DNA of 64,000 nt from JBEKCP01 sp049509515 (lineage in GTDB: Bacteria > Planctomycetota > Planctomycetia > Pirellulales > Thermoguttaceae). The notes under the pieces were generated by a model. That model was not told where the DNA came from. It worked only from the letters and a program-made list of their open reading frames with translations, and did no database searches. The position numbers and the translations under genes are program-made. The stretch is taken from the NCBI GenBank assembly GCA_049509515.1, contig JBEKZV010000004.1:95474-159473 (forward strand), written 5' to 3'. Positions 6,300 through 15,315 of the stretch are shown here, piece after piece (within the stretch, counting starts at the first letter, position 1; each line of letters starts with the position of its first letter).

Positions 6300-9231
6300 C
6301 GTCTATCCGGCCGACGGGCAACAAGACCTGCTGGGCAGCCAGGTGGCCGCGTCCAGCGCGGAACTCGGCTTGGCCGCGGGCCTGGCGGTGACCGCCGCGC
6401 GCGGCTACCTGATCCAGGCCGACCTGGACGAGGGCCAGGTCCGGCGGATCACCGAGGCATTGCTGACCGACCGCGTCGTGGAGCGGGCCGTCATGGCGCC
6501 GGTGGGCGACCCGATCCTTATCCTGGGTGCGAACCCGCAAGCGGCTAATCCCCAATCCCCAATCCCTAATCCCTGTCTTTTGGTCCACGTGCTGCCCAAG
6601 CCCGGCGTGATGGACCCGGTGGCCCAGAGCGTCCAGGCGGCCATCGGCGACTTCGGCCTGCGGGCGGAGGCGGTCCGCACGCTGAAGAAATACTGGATCG
6701 CCGGCCTGCCGGAGGGGCGGGTCGAGACCCTGTGCGCGAAGGTCCTGGCCAACGACGCCATCGAGCAGGCCGTGGTCGGGCCGCTGCCGTTCCGGCGGCT
6801 GGAGCTCGGCGCGCCCTACGTGTTCCGCCTGATGAGCGTGCCGATCCGCGCGATGGACGACGACGCCTTGGGCCGGCTGAGCCTGCGAAGCCAGCTCTAC
6901 CTCTCGCTGGTCGAGATGCAGACGATCCGCGGCTATTTTGCGGAGCTGCGACGTGATCCCACGGACATCGAGCTGGAGAGCCTCGCCCAGACGTGGAGCG
7001 AGCATTGCAGCCACAAGACGCTCGCCGGCCGGATCCGCTACCGCGATCCCTCCGGAGAGCGGCATTTCGAGAACATGCTCCGCGAGACGATCTTCGCGGC
7101 GACCGAGAAGATCCGCGCCGAGCTGGGACCCGACGACTGGTGCGTCAGCGTCTTCCGCGACAACGCCGGAGTGGTGCGCTTCGACGAGCAGAACAACGTC
7201 GTCTTCAAGGTCGAGACGCACAACCACCCCTCGGCCCTTGAACCCTACGGCGGGGCGAACACCGGCATCGGCGGGGTGATTCGCGACCCGATGGGCACCG
7301 GCATGGGGGCCAAGCCCATCGCCAACACCGACGTGTTCTGCTTCGCCCCCCCCGACACCCCGGCCGAGCAGATCCCGCCCGGCGTGCTCCACCCGCGGCG
7401 GATCGCCAAGGGCGTCGTGGCCGGCGTGCGGGACTACGGCAACCGCATGGGCATCCCCACGGTCAACGGCGCCATCTATTTCGATCCCCGCTACCTGGGC
7501 AACCCGCTGGTGTTCTGCGGCAACGTGGGCCTTATCCCGCGCGACATGTCGTTCAAGGATCCCAAGGCCGGCGACCTGGTCGTGGCGGTCGGCGGGCGGA
7601 CCGGCCGCGACGGCATCCACGGCGCCACGTTCAGCTCCGCCGAGCTGACGAGTCAGAGCGACACCGTCTCCGGCGGGGCCGTCCAGATCGGCAACGCCAT
7701 CACGGAAAAGATGCTCCTGGACGTGCTCCTGGCCGCCCGCCAGCGCGGCCTGTACAACGCCGTGACCGACTGCGGCGCCGGCGGATTGTCCAGCGCCGTG
7801 GGCGAGATGGGCGAGAAGATCGGGGCCGAGGTCCACCTGGAGCGCGTGCCCCTGAAATACGAAGGCCTCTCCTACACCGAAATCTGGATCTCCGAGGCCC
7901 AGGAACGGATGGTCCTGAGCGTCTCGCCGGAGAAGTGGGAGGAGCTGCGGGCCCTCTGCGCGTCCGAGGGGGTCGAGGCCACGGCCATCGGGCAGTTCGT
8001 CCCCACCGGCCGCCTGCGCCTCAGCTACGCCGGCCACACGGTGGCGGACCTGGCGATGGACTTCTTGCACGACGGCCGCCCGCCGGTCGTCCGCGACGCG
8101 GTCTACGAGCCGCCGCCCGCCGTTGCCGCTTGCGGCTTCGCACCGGGCCCCTACACCGACGTGTTGCTGGCGATCCTCGGCTCGCTGAACGTTTGCAGCA
8201 AGGAGTGGGTCGTCCGCCAGTACGACCACGAGGTGCAAGGGGCCACGGTGGTCAAGCCGCTGGTGGGGGCGGCCAACGACGGCCCGGGCGACGCCGCCGT
8301 GCTGCGGCCCGTCCCCGGCAGCTATCGCGGCATCGTGCTGGCCTGCGGCATGAATCCCTGCTACGGCGACCGGGACCCGTACTGGATGGCAGCTTCGGCC
8401 ATCGACGAGGCCATGCGGAACTGCGTCGCGGTCGGGGCCGATCCCCGGCGGACCGCGCTTCTGGACAATTTCTGCTGGGGCAACACCGACCGGCCGGAGA
8501 CGCTCGGCTCGCTCGTGCGCGCGGCCCTGGCCTGCTACGACGTGGCCACCGTGCTGGGCACGCCGTTTGTGAGCGGCAAGGACAGCCTGAACAACGAGTT
8601 CCGCCCCGCCGGCGGCGACCCCATCGCCGTGCCCCCCTCGCTCTTGATCAGCGCCCTGGGCCAGATCGCCGACGTCCGCCGGGCGGTGACGATGGACCTC
8701 AAGCAGCCGGGCAACCTGCTCTACCAGGTCGGCCTCACCCGGGACGAGCTGGGCGGATCGCACTTCGCGCGGCTGGCGGGGGTCGCAGGCGACCAACCTG
8801 CGGTTGGTGCCCGGGTGCCGCGGGTCGATCCCCACGCGGCCCGGCAGCTCTTCGACGCCGTACACCGGGCGATCGACGCCGGGTTGGTCGCGGCCTGCCA
8901 CGACCTCAGCGAGGGCGGCCTGGCCGTGGCCGCCGCCGAAATGGCCTTCGCCGGCGGGCTGGGGGCACGGATTTCGCTGGGCGACGTGCCTTCTGAGGAC
9001 GATTTGCCGGCGGCCGTGCGGCTGTTCAGCGAGTCGAATACTCGCTTCCTGTGCGAGGTCCGGCCGGCCGACGCCGGGCGATTCGCGGAAATGCTCCGCG
9101 GCATCCCCCACGCCCGAATCGGCACCGTCACCGCCAACCCCGACCTGGCCATCCTCGACGGCACGGCCGTGGTCGTGGCAAGCGATCTGGCCACCCTCAA
9201 GGAAGCCTGGCAGAAACCGTTGCGATGGTAG
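6283..9231 (+). CDS. purL: Phosphoribosylformylglycinamidine synthase, PurS-PurL fusion
   Basis: This enzyme makes FGAM from FGAR, ATP and glutamine in purine synthesis, with ammonia supplied by the separate purQ product. Residues 1-80 and about 97-175 look like two PurS-type halves; the remainder is PurL, including the conserved TWSEHCSHKT near residue 237 and GGRTGRDGIHGATFSS near 443. At 982 residues it is longer than small PurL (about 740) and shorter than the one-chain enzyme with a glutaminase domain. A heptamer repeat is translated between the two PurS halves (residues 82-98), and GC-rich repeat cores lie near 8130 and 8780. It overlaps tyrA by 17 bases. Confidence 0.93.
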   Translation: MLWEVDVYPADGQQDLLGSQVAASSAELGLAAGLAVTAARGYLIQADLDEGQVRRITEALLTDRVVERAVMAPVGDPILILGANPQAANPQSPIPNPCLLVHVLPKPGVMDPVAQSVQAAIGDFGLRAEAVRTLKKYWIAGLPEGRVETLCAKVLANDAIEQAVVGPLPFRRLELGAPYVFRLMSVPIRAMDDDALGRLSLRSQLYLSLVEMQTIRGYFAELRRDPTDIELESLAQTWSEHCSHKTLAGRIRYRDPSGERHFENMLRETIFAATEKIRAELGPDDWCVSVFRDNAGVVRFDEQNNVVFKVETHNHPSALEPYGGANTGIGGVIRDPMGTGMGAKPIANTDVFCFAPPDTPAEQIPPGVLHPRRIAKGVVAGVRDYGNRMGIPTVNGAIYFDPRYLGNPLVFCGNVGLIPRDMSFKDPKAGDLVVAVGGRTGRDGIHGATFSSAELTSQSDTVSGGAVQIGNAITEKMLLDVLLAARQRGLYNAVTDCGAGGLSSAVGEMGEKIGAEVHLERVPLKYEGLSYTEIWISEAQERMVLSVSPEKWEELRALCASEGVEATAIGQFVPTGRLRLSYAGHTVADLAMDFLHDGRPPVVRDAVYEPPPAVAACGFAPGPYTDVLLAILGSLNVCSKEWVVRQYDHEVQGATVVKPLVGAANDGPGDAAVLRPVPGSYRGIVLACGMNPCYGDRDPYWMAASAIDEAMRNCVAVGADPRRTALLDNFCWGNTDRPETLGSLVRAALACYDVATVLGTPFVSGKDSLNNEFRPAGGDPIAVPPSLLISALGQIADVRRAVTMDLKQPGNLLYQVGLTRDELGGSHFARLAGVAGDQPAVGARVPRVDPHAARQLFDAVHRAIDAGLVAACHDLSEGGLAVAAAEMAFAGGLGARISLGDVPSEDDLPAAVRLFSESNTRFLCEVRPADAGRFAEMLRGIPHARIGTVTANPDLAILDGTAVVVASDLATLKEAWQKPLRW
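6530..6577. repeat. GCAAGCGG plus CCCTAAT heptamer repeat inside purL
   Basis: AACCCGCAAGCGG is followed by about four tandem CCCCAAT/CCCTAAT heptamers. The same composite stands upstream of purQ. In purL it is read in frame as an Asn/Pro/Gln-rich linker. Confidence 0.85.
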
Positions 9232-9366
9232 AGGAGTTGTCAGTGATCAGTTTTCAGTGATCAGTTCTTGCGAAGCCGCAAGCGGCAGAGCACTAACCCC
9301 CTAATCCCTAATCCCTAATCCCTAATCCCCAATCCCCAATCCCCAATCCCCAATCCCTAATCCCTT
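9232..9366. repeat. CCCTAAT heptamer array between purL and purQ
   Basis: The gap begins with two copies of CAGTGATCAGTT, continues with GCGAAGCCGCAAGCGGC, then about nine tandem heptamers of CCCTAAT and CCCCAAT (9298-9366). The array ends five bases before the purQ ATG and occupies the place of a ribosome-binding site. Its uniformity suggests slippage-prone copy number. Confidence 0.9.
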
Positions 9367-9370
9367 CCTA

Positions 9371-10168
9371 ATGCCACCCCCCAACGTCCTGATCCTTCGC
9401 GCACCCGGCACCAACTGCGACCAGGAAACCGCCTGGGCCTTCGAGCTGGCCGGGGCGAAGACCCGGACGCTGCACGTCAACCGCCTGCTGGAGCGGCCCT
9501 CCCTCCTGGCCGACTTCCAGGTCCTCTGCATTCCCGGCGGGTTCAGCTACGGCGACGACGTGGCCGCCGGGCAGATCCTGGCCGTCCAGATGCGGCACCA
9601 CCTGGCCGCCGGGCTCCAGCAGTTCAAGGCGGCGGGAAAACTCATCCTGGGCATCTGCAACGGGTTCCAGGCCCTCATCAAGTCGGGCGTGCTCCTGGAG
9701 GACGACCCGGGCCTGGGCCCGCCCGCCACGCTGGCGGCCAACGACTCGGGCAGGTACGAAGACCGCTGGGTGCGGCTGGGCGTCGGCGGCCCGCGATGCG
9801 TCTTCCTCCGCGGCATCCAACGGATGTACCTGCCGGTGGCCCACGGCGAGGGGAAATTCATCACCCGCGATCCCGACGTGCTGCGGCGGTTGGACGAGGC
9901 CGGGCAGCTCGTGCTGCGGTATCTTCCGCTGGCGGCCGACGGCCAGGGGGACGTGCCGGCCGCGCCGCTGCCCTTCCCCGACAATCCCAACGGCTCGATG
10001 GGCAACGTGGCCGGGGTGTGCGACCCGACAGGACGGGTGTTGGGCTTGATGCCCCATCCCGAGCGGCACATCGACCCCACGCAGCACCCCCGCTGGACCC
10101 GCGGCGAGGCCGGGCCGGTCGGCGACGGCCTGGCCGTGTTCGCCAACGCGGTGGAATACTTCCGCTAG
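9371..10168 (+). CDS. purQ: Phosphoribosylformylglycinamidine synthase, glutaminase subunit
   Basis: This 265-residue class I glutamine amidotransferase releases ammonia from glutamine for PurL. The nucleophile cysteine lies in LGICNGFQ (about residue 96), the oxyanion region in PGGFSYGDDV (about 55-64), and the His/Glu pair in MPHPERH (about 236-242). It follows purL by 140 bases filled with repeats and has no visible Shine-Dalgarno sequence, so it may depend on leaderless or coupled initiation. The length is typical of PurQ from organisms with separate subunits. Confidence 0.93.
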   Translation: MPPPNVLILRAPGTNCDQETAWAFELAGAKTRTLHVNRLLERPSLLADFQVLCIPGGFSYGDDVAAGQILAVQMRHHLAAGLQQFKAAGKLILGICNGFQALIKSGVLLEDDPGLGPPATLAANDSGRYEDRWVRLGVGGPRCVFLRGIQRMYLPVAHGEGKFITRDPDVLRRLDEAGQLVLRYLPLAADGQGDVPAAPLPFPDNPNGSMGNVAGVCDPTGRVLGLMPHPERHIDPTQHPRWTRGEAGPVGDGLAVFANAVEYFR

Positions 10169-10171
10169 GCC

Positions 10172-10248
10172 GGGAAAAGGGGACAGTCCCCATTTGCCGG
10201 AACGGCCCGGAGGGTGCTTCGCACAAATGGGGACTGTCCCCTTTTCCC
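10172..10248. repeat. GGGGACAGTCCCC REP-like element, copy 1
   Basis: Arms AAAAGGGGACAGTCCCCATTT and AAATGGGGACTGTCCCCTTTT are inverted around a 29-base spacer. Each arm also contains a smaller palindrome, as in paired REP elements. A near-identical copy in the opposite orientation is at 19378-19453. It lies between the convergent purQ and Dabb genes and could end transcription from both sides. Confidence 0.92.
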
Positions 10249-10256
10249 GCGATGGA

Positions 10257-10664
10257 TTATTGTCCGACGTACGTGTCGAAGACGCGGACCTTCTTCCACG
10301 TGGCCTGGTTCTCCTCGATGAACTTCAGGTGCGCCGCGGCCTTCTGGTACCGGTCGTGGTCGGCCTTGGTCTTGAAGACCACGTGCAGGCCCACGTCGAA
10401 ATCGCGGTCGTTCACCGGCCGCTGCAGGTCCTTGGCCAGCGTGCCGGCGGCGAAGAAGACCGTGCCCGGATGACCCGACAGGTACTTCTTGCACGCGGCC
10501 ACGAGCTTCTCCTTGGCCGCCTCCGAGGGGTCGTTCAGGGTGAAGAAGACATTATGGGCCAGCATCGGCTCGGCGGCCTTCGCCACGCCGGCCATGGCCA
10601 GCAGGGGCCAGACGCCCAAGAGGCAGGCTGCCAGGAAGGGGTGGGTCAACAGGCTCGTGGTCAT
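10257..10664 (-). CDS. Secreted Dabb-domain (stress-responsive A/B barrel) protein
   Basis: A 135-residue protein with an N-terminal hydrophobic signal ending near AGVAKAAEP (residues 25-33), then a Dabb domain: MLAHNVFFTL, a helix, GTVFFAAGTL and FDVGLHVVFKTKADHDRYQ in the usual order. Dabb proteins form dimeric ferredoxin-like barrels; in planctomycetes they are often exported, with no assigned substrate. It lies alone, convergent to purQ and with its upstream side facing the toroid gene. Confidence 0.85.
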   Translation of the reverse strand: MTTSLLTHPFLAACLLGVWPLLAMAGVAKAAEPMLAHNVFFTLNDPSEAAKEKLVAACKKYLSGHPGTVFFAAGTLAKDLQRPVNDRDFDVGLHVVFKTKADHDRYQKAAAHLKFIEENQATWKKVRVFDTYVGQ

Positions 10665-10781
10665 CGGGTTGCTCCAGGGAGGTTCGGGTTGCAGGAAATC
10701 GAGCGCGTCCTATTGTCGGCCCGGCGGCCGGCGGAATCAAGCGGGGCGGAATTGTGTTCGAACGGGGATGGTCCTAGACTT

Positions 10782-10896
10782 TCTTGGAAAAAGCCACACC
10801 AGCCCGACGCGCGAGCGAGGGAATGGCTCGATTTCTGTCCCTCGCTCGCGCTTCGGGCTAGTGTAACTGCAAAGAAGTGGCTTTTCCGACAAAGCC
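10782..10896. repeat. AGCCCGACGCGCGAGCGAGG palindromic element, copy 1
   Basis: AGCCCGACGCGCGAGCGAGG (10801-10820) pairs with CCTCGCTCGCGCTTCGGGCT (10839-10858); an outer pair GGAAAAAGCCAC / GTGGCTTTTCC extends the palindrome to about 115 bases. A second copy of the core is at 47892-47945. The 323-base gap 10665-10987 holds nothing else apart from a TACAAT -10-like box at 10940-10945. Confidence 0.9.
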
Positions 10897-10987
10897 TAGA
10901 CTGGTGAACGGGAGGGGGGACTGAAGAGGCCCCAGCCGCTACAATGGAGACGGGCGCGGCGGTTCCTTACCGAGGAGAGTGGATGTC

Positions 10988-12748
10988 ATGCACACGGTAA
11001 CGATGTCAGGCCTTCCCAAACATTTCTTTGTCATGGCCGCCGTCCTCCTCGCGTCGGCAGTTCCTGGGGCGGGGCAGGCCGCCGGGGAATGGCCCCTTCC
11101 GGACGCGGAGGCGCAGCGGCGTTCCGTGGACCTCGTTCGAGAGACGTGGAAAAACGAGTACGCCGCCGCAACCGATCAGGCGAGGCAATCCGACCTCGCC
11201 GGAAAGCTGATCAAGAACGCCGAGATAACAAGAGGCGGTGCTCCGGCTTGCTTCGCGCTCCTGAACGAGGCTGTGGACCTTGCAGCCAAGGCGGGAGACC
11301 TTCGGACGGCCATGAGGGCGGTCGACGAAATGGAGTGGCGATTCCGCGTCCATGGCACGCAGACGAGACTCCAGGCGATTCGCACGATCGCGCGTGGAAC
11401 CGGGCTGCCGCCCAGCCTGGTGGCAGAGGCGATCTTCGCGGCGCAACAAGCCATCGAGCAGAACGAGGTCGACGCGGCTGTGGAGTTCTGCGACCTGGCC
11501 GTGGAAACGGCCCGGAAAGGCGCCAGCTCCGAACTGAAGGCCAGCGTTGATGAGTATGCCTCGCGGGTCAAAGAGTACGCGAGACTCCAGAAATCGGCGG
11601 CGAAGGAATCCCCGGTTGGCGGCCTCGGCGCGGGACTGGGGATGGGTAAGAAGTGGGAAATCTTCGGCGACGGCGTCGGCATCATGACCCGCAGCCGGGG
11701 CCGCCGCAAGGCCGTGCTTGCCCGGTATGGCGGCACCGGGCAGACCGAGCGGGCCGTCACGGGCGCCTTGATCTGGCTGGCCAACCACCAAATGGCCGAC
11801 GGGAGCTGGAACCTCCAGAAGTACACCTCGCGGTGCAAGGACGGCACGTGTACGGGACCGGGCATGGTCACGGCCGACGCCGGGGCGACCGCCATGGGGC
11901 TCTTGCCCTTCCTGGCCGCGGGCCATACGCACAAGACCAAGGGGCCGTACCGCGAGAACATTGCCGCGGGCGTCAACTGGCTCATCAAACATCAGGAGGC
12001 CAACGGCAACCTGGCCAAGAACTGCGTCCAGCCCATGTACTCCCACGGCCTGGCGACCATCGCCCTGTGCGAGGCCTACGGCATGAGCGGCGACCGGAAC
12101 GTCGGCATGGCGGCGCAGGGGGCGGTCAACTACATCATCAAGGCCCAGAACCCCAACGACGGCGGCTGGCGCTACAACCCCGGCGACGTCGGCGACACCT
12201 CGGTGACCGGCTGGCAGATCATGGCCCTGAAGAGCGCCCAACTGGCCGGCCTCTCGGTCGGCGGCTCGACCTACGGCTCGGCCGGCAAGTGGCTCGATTC
12301 CTGCCAGAAGGGCCCGAACAACAGCCTGTACTCCTACCAGCCCGCCACCGGCCACTCCAACACCATGACCGCTTCGGGCCTGCTCTGCCGGCAGTATCTC
12401 GGGGCCAAGCGCAAGGACCCCATGATGACCGACGGCGTGAAGTACCTGTTGGACAACCTGCCGGACGCCCAATTGCCCAACATTTACTACTGGTACCACG
12501 GCACGCAGGTCTTGTTCAACATGGGCGGCCAGCCGTGGGACCAGTGGAACCGCCGGATGCGGCAGATCCTGCTGGACAGTCAGTGCAGGGACACGCGGAC
12601 TTGCGCGTGCGGCAGTTGGAACCCTGCCGGCGATCTCTGGGCCAGCAGGGGCGGCCGCCTAATGATGACCAGCCTGGCGGCCCTGACCCTGGAGGTCTAC
12701 TACCGCTACCTGCCGCTGTACAAGGTCGACGAGGAGAAAGCCCCGTAA
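10988..12748 (+). CDS. Secreted toroid (prenyltransferase/squalene-oxidase repeat) protein
   Basis: The ATG at 10988 follows GGAGAGTGG; a GTG at 10979 is too close to that site. A signal peptide (FFVMAAVLLASAVPGAGQA) leads into a helical region to about residue 210. The rest is an alpha/alpha-toroid domain with repeats of the type GGWRYNPGDVGDTSVTGWQ, ALIWLANHQMADGSWNLQ and TSLAALTLEVYYRYLPLYK. The cysteines in RCKDGTCTGPG may form a disulfide. Squalene cyclase catalytic motifs are absent, so the name describes the fold only. Its C-terminal domain is closely related to both halves of the protein at 25736-28276. Confidence 0.8.
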   Translation: MHTVTMSGLPKHFFVMAAVLLASAVPGAGQAAGEWPLPDAEAQRRSVDLVRETWKNEYAAATDQARQSDLAGKLIKNAEITRGGAPACFALLNEAVDLAAKAGDLRTAMRAVDEMEWRFRVHGTQTRLQAIRTIARGTGLPPSLVAEAIFAAQQAIEQNEVDAAVEFCDLAVETARKGASSELKASVDEYASRVKEYARLQKSAAKESPVGGLGAGLGMGKKWEIFGDGVGIMTRSRGRRKAVLARYGGTGQTERAVTGALIWLANHQMADGSWNLQKYTSRCKDGTCTGPGMVTADAGATAMGLLPFLAAGHTHKTKGPYRENIAAGVNWLIKHQEANGNLAKNCVQPMYSHGLATIALCEAYGMSGDRNVGMAAQGAVNYIIKAQNPNDGGWRYNPGDVGDTSVTGWQIMALKSAQLAGLSVGGSTYGSAGKWLDSCQKGPNNSLYSYQPATGHSNTMTASGLLCRQYLGAKRKDPMMTDGVKYLLDNLPDAQLPNIYYWYHGTQVLFNMGGQPWDQWNRRMRQILLDSQCRDTRTCACGSWNPAGDLWASRGGRLMMTSLAALTLEVYYRYLPLYKVDEEKAP

Positions 12749-12753
12749 CCGAC

Positions 12754-12779
12754 CCCGCGGACGCAGTCCGCGGGCTTTT
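12754..12779 (+). terminator. Intrinsic terminator after the toroid gene
   Basis: CCCGCGGAC and GTCCGCGGG pair around a GCA loop and are followed by CTTTT. The same CGGACGCAGTCCG design recurs at 28462-28485, and a close variant (CGGAGGCAGTCCG) at 17594-17617, so the terminator is itself a dispersed element. Confidence 0.75.
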
Positions 12780-12799
12780 CCGTCCCCAAGACCCACGGC

Positions 12800-15019
12800 T
12801 TAGTCGCCCGCGGTCACCGCGGCAGCGACCTGTTCCATGCGGCGCTCAGCGCGGCTGGTGTCCAGTACCAACTCGAAGGAGACCGTCCAGCGGCCCTCGC
12901 GGTCGGGCGTGACGTGCCAGTGCGGCTGGACCACCGTCGATTGGTGGACCAGCTCGAAGCCCCCCTCCGACTGGCTGACGGTCTCGACGGGGAAGGTCCA
13001 GAAGTGCGTGGGCCGCGAGGCCCGCAGGCCCACGTCGATCCCCAGCCACTCGTCGACCAGGCCCAAACCCAGCGCGTCGGCCAGGTCCAGGCGGGTGCCG
13101 AGCTGGCCCAGGCGGTTTCCGTCCAAGTCGCGGAAGTAGCGGTCGTCGGCGCCGGCGGGCAGGCCGGCGAAGTTCAGCTCGACGGCGAAGCAGAGCGGCC
13201 GGTCCTGCGGCAGGTTCTCCAGCAGGTAGCCGATCTGCAAGGTCGAGCTGCCGGCGTCCAGCGTCAGGCCCTTGGTGATCCGCACGGTTGCGCCCGCGGC
13301 GGAGCCCTCGCGGATCAACTGCACCTGGATGCGGTCGGGATTGCGGCGGATGCGGGCCTCGTAGGCTGCGGCAGCGAAGTCGCTCCGGATGGGGGCCTGG
13401 CCGCCGGCCACCGCTTCGAGCGTCGCATCGTTGTCGTAGAACAGGTCCACCAGGCTCTTGCGGGGGTAAGTGTCGTACTGGATCCGCTGGTGGAGGTCGG
13501 CCTGCTTGCAGACCACGCGCTCGTGGATGCTGGCGCAGCCGTTGCCTTCGCCGTTGGCGCCGGCGAGCACCTTGCGGTGATACGCCTCGGGCTGGCGGGT
13601 GAGCGTTGCCAGCAGGTTGTGCTCGATGCGGCGGACGTCAAGCTCCGCAAGCTGCCCGCCGCGGCTGGGCAGCACGAGGGCCATGAGCCGGTCGTTGGTG
13701 AGGCGGATTTCCTGGCGGCCGTCGAAGTTGTAGTCGTCGGCGGAGGCCTCGATCCAGGTTTCCGGCCGGCCGGCGACGCGGTCCAGCACGTTGTCGGCCG
13801 CGATCAGCCAGCGGTAGACGGCGTTGCGGAGATGGGGCAGGTAAATGCCGCCGAACGCCCCGTGCCAATAGCCGCAGTTGCACTGCCCGCGGTACAGGTT
13901 GCTCCGGGCCGTCTCCAGGAGCGCGGCGCGGTTCTTCTCCAAGGGGACAGTCCCATTTTCGTCGAACGAAAATTGGGACAGTCCCCGGATCGCCTCGGCC
14001 AGGCGGCGGCTGACCATCATCATGCGGGCGTACATCTCGTCGGCCTCGGGATACTTCACCTTGAAGTTCCGCCAGAAGCCGCCGCCCACGAAGCGCCGCA
14101 GGGCCGGCCACCGCGGATCGTCCCGCATCTCGTGCGAGAGCCGCTGGTACTCGACCAACTGCTCGGTCGGCAGGGCCCACTCGGTCATCTCGCGGTAACT
14201 GCAATCGGGCAGGTAGACCTTGCCCACCGGCGGCACGTTGTCCAGGGCCTCCGCGGGCGTGGTCACGCTGAGCCAATCCCGGTTGGCCGTCAGGGCGTCG
14301 AAGAACCGCTCGAGCCAGCCGTCCTCGTAGACGTGTTTCTTCGTCTCCGGCCAAGTGCCGAACTTCTCGCCGTCGTCGCCGAAGAGCACTACCGCGCCGG
14401 GGTGCAGCTCCGAGAGGCCCGCCAGGTAGTCGATCGTCTCCTGCGGCGCGGCGAAGGGGATCGTGTAGCGGAGCCGCTCGCTGCCCGGGAAGACGGCCAT
14501 TGCCCGGCCCTCGTCCTCGGTCACGAGATGCCCGAGCAACTGGTCGTCGCCCAGTCCCGCCATCTTGAAATGGAAGTCGTCGAGGATCGTGTACTCGATT
14601 CCCGCGTCGACCAGGTCCCGCGTAAAGGCCTGTTCCCAGACTCGCTCGGGGACCCACATCCCGCGGACCGCGGTGCCCAGCCGGTTCTGCAGCCAGCGGC
14701 TGTAGCTGCGGATCTGCCCGACCCGGTCCCGGGAGGGGATCATGGCCAGGATGGGCTCGAAGAACGCCCCACCCAGGATCTCGATCCGCCCCTGGGCCGC
14801 CAACTGTGCCAGGCGATCGACGTATTCCGGGTGGGCCGCCTCCAGCCACTCCATCAGCGCGCCGCTGGTGTGCAGGGCGATCCGCAATGACTCGTACCGG
14901 CTGAAAACATCCAGGAAGGGCAGGTAACTATCTTCATACGCCTGCTGGAAGACGTGCTCGAAATTGCCGACCGGCTGATGATTGTGGAAGGCCAGGATCA
15001 ATCGAATGGGCTTTGGCAT
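12800..15019 (-). CDS. GH57 4-alpha-glucanotransferase/alpha-amylase
   Basis: A 739-residue cytoplasmic glycoside hydrolase of family 57. It opens LILAFHNHQPVGNF; the likely nucleophile Glu is in GGAFFEPIL (about residue 90) and the acid/base Asp in LFGDDGEKFG. The later GQCNCGYWHGAFGGIYLPH and a C-terminal beta-sandwich are typical of the glucanotransferase branch. It probably remodels glycogen with GlgA, encoded just upstream on the same strand. A REP-like palindrome is translated near residues 345-360 (13941-13986), between an Arg/Leu-rich helix and the CNCGYWHG region. ATG 15019 is preferred to TTG 15034. Confidence 0.88.
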   Translation of the reverse strand: MPKPIRLILAFHNHQPVGNFEHVFQQAYEDSYLPFLDVFSRYESLRIALHTSGALMEWLEAAHPEYVDRLAQLAAQGRIEILGGAFFEPILAMIPSRDRVGQIRSYSRWLQNRLGTAVRGMWVPERVWEQAFTRDLVDAGIEYTILDDFHFKMAGLGDDQLLGHLVTEDEGRAMAVFPGSERLRYTIPFAAPQETIDYLAGLSELHPGAVVLFGDDGEKFGTWPETKKHVYEDGWLERFFDALTANRDWLSVTTPAEALDNVPPVGKVYLPDCSYREMTEWALPTEQLVEYQRLSHEMRDDPRWPALRRFVGGGFWRNFKVKYPEADEMYARMMMVSRRLAEAIRGLSQFSFDENGTVPLEKNRAALLETARSNLYRGQCNCGYWHGAFGGIYLPHLRNAVYRWLIAADNVLDRVAGRPETWIEASADDYNFDGRQEIRLTNDRLMALVLPSRGGQLAELDVRRIEHNLLATLTRQPEAYHRKVLAGANGEGNGCASIHERVVCKQADLHQRIQYDTYPRKSLVDLFYDNDATLEAVAGGQAPIRSDFAAAAYEARIRRNPDRIQVQLIREGSAAGATVRITKGLTLDAGSSTLQIGYLLENLPQDRPLCFAVELNFAGLPAGADDRYFRDLDGNRLGQLGTRLDLADALGLGLVDEWLGIDVGLRASRPTHFWTFPVETVSQSEGGFELVHQSTVVQPHWHVTPDREGRWTVSFELVLDTSRAERRMEQVAAAVTAGD
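13941..13986. repeat. GGGGACAGTCCC REP-like element inside the GH57 gene
   Basis: AAGGGGACAGTCCCATTTTCG and its near-inverse CGAAAATTGGGACAGTCCCC form a compact palindrome with almost no loop. It is the same family as 10172-10248 and 19378-19453 and is read in frame. Confidence 0.9.
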
Positions 15020-15315
15020 GGCGGATCGACCCAATTGTAAGGTGGGGCGGGCGGGGACGGCACCCTCCTATCGGCCGGGGACCGGTCGTTTTTCGGCCGT
15101 TCGGGACCGTTCCGGCCGGAAGGCCTCGATCCGAAAATGGACCGGATACCCTTGAGGTGCCTTTCCGGCCGGCAGCACCAGGGAGGGCGGACAGATTACT
15201 TCATCGGCAAACACACCCCAGATTGTCCAGTTTCGCCGGTCGGAAAAGTCAATGCAAGTTCATAGGGGTCTCACGCAGCGAAACTGACGAGTTGAGCGCG
15301 TTTAGCGGCCGGCGC
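15020..15315. other. Intergenic region between GH57 and glgA
   Basis: No gene is seen. The region contains GC-rich inverted pieces around CGGCCGTTCGGGACCG and, on the minus strand, a TTGACT that may be part of a GH57 promoter, without a convincing -10 partner. Confidence 0.4.

Noticed and set aside
6259..9111. Minus-strand 950-codon frame opposite purL
   Set aside because: Shadow of purL; no family motif and His/Asp/Gln-rich composition.
9298..9366. Heptamer array considered as a CRISPR or telomere
   Set aside because: Units are seven bases with no spacers, so not CRISPR; it is internal and short, so not a chromosome end.
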